NCBI GenBank assembly: GCA_035702665.1
Contig: DASSQD010000117.1
Location: 1 to 9,154 of the forward strand
Origin: VBDM01 sp035702665
Lineage (GTDB): Bacteria; Pseudomonadota; Gammaproteobacteria; Burkholderiales; SG8-39
Length of the DNA stretch: 9,154 nucleotides
Reading direction: 5' to 3'
Part shown: piece after piece, positions 6,851 through 9,154 of the stretch
How the letters are laid out: each line of letters starts with the position of its first letter
How positions within the stretch are numbered: position 1 is the stretch's first letter
The notes under the pieces: generated by a model
Told to the model about the DNA's origin: nothing
Seen by the model: only the letters and a program-made list of their open reading frames with translations
Databases searched by the model: none
Position numbers and translations under genes: made by a program

Positions 6851-7717
6851 ATGGACGGCAGCAACCGCGTCATCGTCGAGGCCTGGAACACCGTCCTGTT
6901 CGAGAAGTTCGTCCGCTTCAAGCACCTCCTCGTCGAGGGCCTGTCGCAGCACAGCGACGCGGCCCTCGAGCGCTGCCGCTTCGGCGAGGGCGAGCGCGTG
7001 CTCGACGTCGGCTGCGGCTTCGGCGACACCACGCTGCGCCTGGCGAAGCGCGTCGGCCGCAAAGGCGAAGCGGTCGGCGTCGACTGCGCCGAGAACTTCA
7101 TCCGCCTGGCCGAGAGCGAAGCGCGCAAGGCGGGCGCGAGCAACGCGCGCTTCTTCGTCGGCGACGTGGAAGGCGAGGACCTGCGCGGCCCCTACGACCA
7201 CGCCTTCGGGCGCTTCGGCACCATGTTCTTCGAGATGCCGGGCGCGGCGATGCGCAACGTGCGCCGCGCGCTCAAGCCCGGCGGCAGCTTCATGCAGATC
7301 GTGTGGCGGCGGCGCGAGGACAACCCCTGGCTGCACGAGGCCGAGTTGCGCGTGAAGCAGATCGTGCCGCTCGTCTCGCATGAGGAAACCGACCAGGTGC
7401 ACTGCGGCCCGGGACCGTTCTCGATGGCGGGCCCGGACATGGTCAGCACCATGCTGCGCGTCGCGGGCTTCGAGCGCATCGCCTTCGAGCGCTACGACTG
7501 CGACATTTGCATCGGCCGCGACCTCGACGACGCCATCGCGTTCGCCATGGCGCTCGGTCCCGCCGGCGAAGCCATCCGCTTCGCGGGCGAGGAAGGCGAA
7601 AAGCGCAAGCCCCAGGTCGTCGCCGCGCTCGAGGAAGCGCTCGCGCCCTTCGTGCGCGCGAACGGCGTCTGGGCGCCGTCATCGACCTGGTTCATCACCG
7701 CGACGAATCCCGGCTGA
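6851..7717 (+). CDS. Class I SAM-dependent methyltransferase
   Basis: A 288-residue protein with a Rossmann-type SAM-binding domain. Motif I is RVLDVGCGFGDTTLRLA (49-65); the acidic ribose-binding region is GVDCAENFIRLAE (76-88); FFVGDVEGEDL (101-111) follows; ALKPGGSFMQIVWR (140-153) is the post-motif III strand. The N-terminal helix (VIVEAWNTVLFEKFVRF) and the C-terminal part (about 160-288) probably form the substrate cap. It resembles the broad UbiE/type-11 small-molecule methyltransferases; the acceptor cannot be told. The start ATG has no clear Shine-Dalgarno, and the gene begins 30 bases after the GFA stop, so translational coupling or a later start is possible. The fold is certain, the role is not. 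Confidence 0.85.
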   Translation: MDGSNRVIVEAWNTVLFEKFVRFKHLLVEGLSQHSDAALERCRFGEGERVLDVGCGFGDTTLRLAKRVGRKGEAVGVDCAENFIRLAESEARKAGASNARFFVGDVEGEDLRGPYDHAFGRFGTMFFEMPGAAMRNVRRALKPGGSFMQIVWRRREDNPWLHEAELRVKQIVPLVSHEETDQVHCGPGPFSMAGPDMVSTMLRVAGFERIAFERYDCDICIGRDLDDAIAFAMALGPAGEAIRFAGEEGEKRKPQVVAALEEALAPFVRANGVWAPSSTWFITATNPG

Positions 7718-7752
7718 ACGTCGATTGCGGTAACTGCCGCGATCGACCGCAG

Positions 7753-7775
7753 CGTGTCGGGAAAACCCTGACACG
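7753..7775. terminator. Hairpin between convergent genes, possible bidirectional terminator
   Basis: CGTGTC (7753-7758) pairs with GACACG (7770-7775). Inside it GGG pairs with CCC across an AAAA loop, leaving one bulged T. It sits between the convergent methyltransferase and small basic protein genes, where a shared terminator would be expected. Neither strand has a U-tract after the stem, so intrinsic termination is doubtful. It could instead be a dispersed intergenic palindrome. Confidence 0.4.
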
Positions 7776-7780
7776 ACGCA

Positions 7781-8059
7781 TCAGGGCGCCCGCAGCCGAG
7801 GAAATTTCACCCGCAGCGCCGCAAGCACCTTCGACCAGCCGATGCTGCGCTTCCATTCCACGCCGTCGGTCATCGCGCGGTAGCAATCGATGCGCCGCGT
7901 ACGGTACAAGTCGATGCGATGCTCGACCCTGCCGAAATCGTAGTCGACAATGACCAGCGTGCGGCGCAACCGCGGCAACTCGCGCGGATAATGCGGCTCG
8001 GGGCCTTCTAGCCGCCTGCGCTCGCGAGCCTCGCGCGCCGCGCGCAACTTGCGACTCAT
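7781..8059 (-). CDS. Small basic hypothetical protein, 92 aa
   Basis: A 92-residue ORF with an Arg-rich N-terminus (MSRKLRAAREARERRRLEGP), then strands alternating with charged residues (RRTLVIVDYDFGRVEHRIDL, RRIDCYRAMTDGVEWKRSIG) and a basic C-terminus (KFPRLRAP). It has no membrane segment or signal. I do not recognise a named family. The basic ends might suggest nucleic-acid binding, but that is speculation. An in-frame ATG at 8083 would add 8 residues and has AAGG 7 bases upstream. I kept ATG 8059 because the upstream palindromes at 8090-8119 look like promoter/operator DNA. It is convergent with the methyltransferase and divergent from the small membrane-protein genes. Confidence 0.6.
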   Translation of the reverse strand: MSRKLRAAREARERRRLEGPEPHYPRELPRLRRTLVIVDYDFGRVEHRIDLYRTRRIDCYRAMTDGVEWKRSIGWSKVLAALRVKFPRLRAP

Positions 8060-8089
8060 GGAGTCTCTATGACGGTATGGCATATGGGT

Positions 8090-8119
8090 ACCTTGCAAGG
8101 TTAGGGTGTAACCTTACAC
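8090..8119. promoter_or_regulatory. Nested palindromes, probable operator region
   Basis: Three overlapping inverted repeats fill 30 bases: ACCTTGCAAGGT (8090-8101, perfect), AAGGTTA-GGGTG-TAACCTT (8097-8115), and GTGTAA-CC-TTACAC (8106-8119). They lie in the divergent gap between the small basic protein gene and the small membrane-protein genes, just before an AT-rich TATATATAAC (8126-8135) that could serve as a -10 on the plus strand. The arrangement suggests a dimeric regulator site, but I cannot name the regulator and see no good -35 box. Confidence 0.45.
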
Positions 8120-8216
8120 GCTCCGTATATATAACGTTAGCACGCGCCCGGATCATCACATTGCGCCAGTCTGATGTATCCTTCCGACGAATCGATTAGC
8201 GGACTCTGGGGCGACC
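8120..8216 (+). promoter_or_regulatory. Leader region of the small membrane-protein cassette with AT-rich -10-like box
   Basis: TATATATAAC at 8126-8135 is the most AT-rich spot nearby and could be a -10 element. No matching -35 is found at the proper distance. GTTAGCA at 8136-8142 partly resembles an attC R' core but departs from consensus at its last two bases. The remainder, up to ATG 8217, has only a weak ribosome site (TGGGGCG). Confidence 0.3.
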
Positions 8217-8444
8217 ATGTCCGACTTGGATGTCGCGAAGGAAGAAATCGCGTACCTGAAGGTCTGGCTTGGGATTCTTGTCGTAACCGACATTAGTACG
8301 TTCGGTTGGCTCATCTCCCACGTCGGTGAGGCCATTGCCCTTTTGCTCTGGGCTGCTGTTATCGCCGTAGCGGGGTTGAGTGTGGGGATCTTTCTCTTGC
8401 ATCGGCTCATTAAGCGCCAGATCCAATCACTGAAGGAGCTATAG
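8217..8444 (+). CDS. Small membrane protein with two transmembrane segments, 75 aa
   Basis: A 75-residue protein with an acidic N-terminus (MSDLDVAKEEIAYLK), two hydrophobic helices (about 15-34 and 37-61) and a short basic tail (HRLIKRQIQSLKEL), so both ends are probably cytoplasmic. Short cassette proteins with an AKEEIAYLK-like start are familiar to me from proteobacterial genomes, always as hypotheticals, so no function is claimed. Its base composition is near 53% GC, unlike the central genes. AAGGAG near its 3' end serves the next small gene, so the two are a translationally linked pair. An antisense ORF across this stretch is rejected as a shadow. Confidence 0.65.
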   Translation: MSDLDVAKEEIAYLKVWLGILVVTDISTFGWLISHVGEAIALLLWAAVIAVAGLSVGIFLLHRLIKRQIQSLKEL

Positions 8445-8446
8445 CC

Positions 8447-8542
8447 ATGGAGACCGTAGTCGCGGTGTTGCTGGTTGTCGTCGCGCTGCTGTTTGTTGGC
8501 ATTGCCCTCGACGCTGCACGCCATCCCAAAGGGCGCGGCTAA
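8447..8542 (+). CDS. 31-aa single-span membrane peptide
   Basis: A very short ORF: METVVAVLLVVVALLFVGIA followed by LDAARHPKGRG. Residues about 4-20 form one hydrophobic span and the tail is basic. Support for translation is good for its size: AAGGAG at 8433-8438 lies 8 bases before the ATG, and the gene begins 2 bases after the previous stop. The TAA stop is part of the R'' box (GGCTAAC) of the attC site, a common arrangement in gene cassettes. Function is unknown; a partner subunit or small-toxin role with the 75-aa protein is only a guess. Confidence 0.6.
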   Translation: METVVAVLLVVVALLFVGIALDAARHPKGRG

Positions 8543-8617
8543 CAGCGCGTTCGAAAGCGGACGCTCGCAAGCGTCGCTTCGCTCTCTTGCTCGCGCCGTT
8601 CAACGCGAACGTTAGGC
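8537..8617 (+). other. attC: Integron attC recombination site, 81 bp
   Basis: R'' is GGCTAAC (8537-8543) and R' is GTTAGGC (8611-8617), matching RYYYAAC and GTTRRRY and pairing except at one base. Inside them L'' CGCGTTCGAA (8546-8555) pairs with L' TTCAACGCG (8599-8607), leaving C8552 unpaired. That is the extra-helical base (G on the bottom strand) that orients integrase action. The central segment carries a perfect hairpin GACGCT-CGCA-AGCGTC (8560-8575). The 81-bp length falls in the usual 57-141 range. The site ends the cassette with the two small membrane genes and is followed by a new gene start. No integrase gene is in the window. Confidence 0.85.
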
Positions 8618-8624
8618 CTCGCGC

Positions 8625-9154
8625 ATGACGGGCAATCGCATAACTATCCTCCACGACTCATTCGGCAAGCGAACCGGCTTGAGGAAAGATTGGGGATTTG
8701 CGGCGCTCGTCGAGTTCGAGGGAAAGCGCATTCTGTTCGACACCGGTAACAATGCACGTACGTTCGCGGAGAATACCGAGGCACTTGGTATTGACTTACA
8801 CAAGCTCGATTTCGTCGCCATCTCTCATCGGCACGGTGACCACACCAGCGGACTGAACCATATACTTAAGGTCAATCCGGCCGTACGCATCTACACGCCC
8901 GACGAGTTGTATGGGGTTTTTGGTTCGAGTCTCCCAGGTGTGTTCTATCCACGTTGCCATTCGCTGCCCGCCTATATGCAGTACTACGATGGCAAGCCGC
9001 CCGAAACCATTTGCCATGGGACGCCGTGGCCGGAGGCGCAATTCACTTGGGTCAAGGAGACCACTGAGATTGCCGCCAATGTCTGGCTCGTTGCGTTGTG
9101 TCGGATGTTCCGGGCACGCGCGAAATGCGAGAACTCTCGCTGGCCCTGCGCACG
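8625..9154 (+). pseudogene. MBL-fold metallo-hydrolase, apparently frameshifted near 9099 and cut by the window edge
   Basis: ATG 8625 lies 7 bases after the attC R' box. The protein has RILFDTGNN (36-43) and the metal motif SHRHGDHTSG (67-76: H68, H70, D72, H73). It is thus a metallo-beta-lactamase-fold hydrolase, closest to the family loosely annotated as dihydropterin-aminobenzene 5'-phosphate synthase. TWVKETTEI and VWLVAL (to residue 158) follow the family pattern. After that the frame turns unlike it (CRMFRARAKCENSRWP). Shifting by one base from TCG at 9101 restores the expected SDVPGTREMRELSLALRT. A single base is therefore missing at about 9096-9101, by mutation or sequencing error. 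Beyond that the gene leaves the window. Other MBL roles are possible; the substrate is unknown. Confidence 0.7.

Noticed and set aside
8106..8142. Possible second attC or attI from GTGTAAC to GTTAGCA
   Set aside because: GTTAGCA departs from the R' consensus at two bases, the span of 37 bp is too short, and there are no L box pairs.
8156..8524. A 122-residue minus-strand ORF over the small membrane genes
   Set aside because: The plus strand has two ORFs with membrane helices, a strong ribosome site for the second, and an attC site in matching orientation; the minus product shows no recognisable pattern.
8625..9154. Cassette-borne class B beta-lactamase
   Set aside because: The HxHxDH motif is shared by the whole MBL superfamily. 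The surrounding sequence (FDTG, SHRHGDHTSG, TWVKETTEI) fits the dihydropterin-synthase-like hydrolase family, and no signal peptide is present.
1..9154. CRISPR arrays, tRNA or rRNA genes, insertion sequences
   Set aside because: No regularly spaced direct repeats, tRNA-like cloverleaf, rRNA signature, transposase ORF or terminal inverted repeats were seen on either strand.

Overview
The window looks like chromosomal DNA of a GC-rich proteobacterium, most likely a betaproteobacterium of the Burkholderiales type. That assignment is an inference from the GC-rich coding style and the kinds of genes present; there is no rRNA or other marker. The central part (about 230-8060) is very GC-rich (47 of 60 bases are G/C at 5761-5820). 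Both ends are much less so (30 of 60 at 1-60; 32 of 60 at 8221-8280).

Left edge (1-790): the tail of an unidentified gene, a short non-coding stretch with an integron-like GTTATGC heptamer, and an unknown membrane-anchored protein. Its stop codon abuts the stop of the next gene, which lies on the other strand.

Centre left (791-4990, minus strand): a tight five-gene operon, read right to left. It encodes an extradiol (VOC-fold) dioxygenase, then an ABC ATPase, two different permeases and a periplasmic binding protein of the nitrate/sulfonate/taurine (SsuABC/TauABC) importer class. Divergent from it on the plus strand is a flavin-dependent monooxygenase of the HsaA/HpaH type (acyl-CoA-dehydrogenase fold). 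A shared 92-base intergenic region carries a good sigma-70 promoter and a small palindrome. Together they suggest uptake of an aromatic or organic-acid substrate, ring hydroxylation, then meta-cleavage. The substrate cannot be read from the sequence and no flavin reductase is in the window.

Centre right (6335-8060): a His-rich GFA/CENP-V-fold zinc protein, a class I SAM methyltransferase, a hairpin between convergent genes, and a small basic hypothetical protein on the minus strand.

Right edge (8060-9154): a regulatory-looking block of nested palindromes, then what reads as an integron gene cassette. It holds two tiny membrane-protein genes and ends in a well-formed 81-bp attC site, with R'', L'', L', R' boxes and the diagnostic unpaired base. 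A second cassette begins 7 bases after that site with a metallo-beta-lactamase-fold hydrolase. This gene appears to carry a one-base deletion near 9099, and it runs off the end of the window. No integron integrase is visible.
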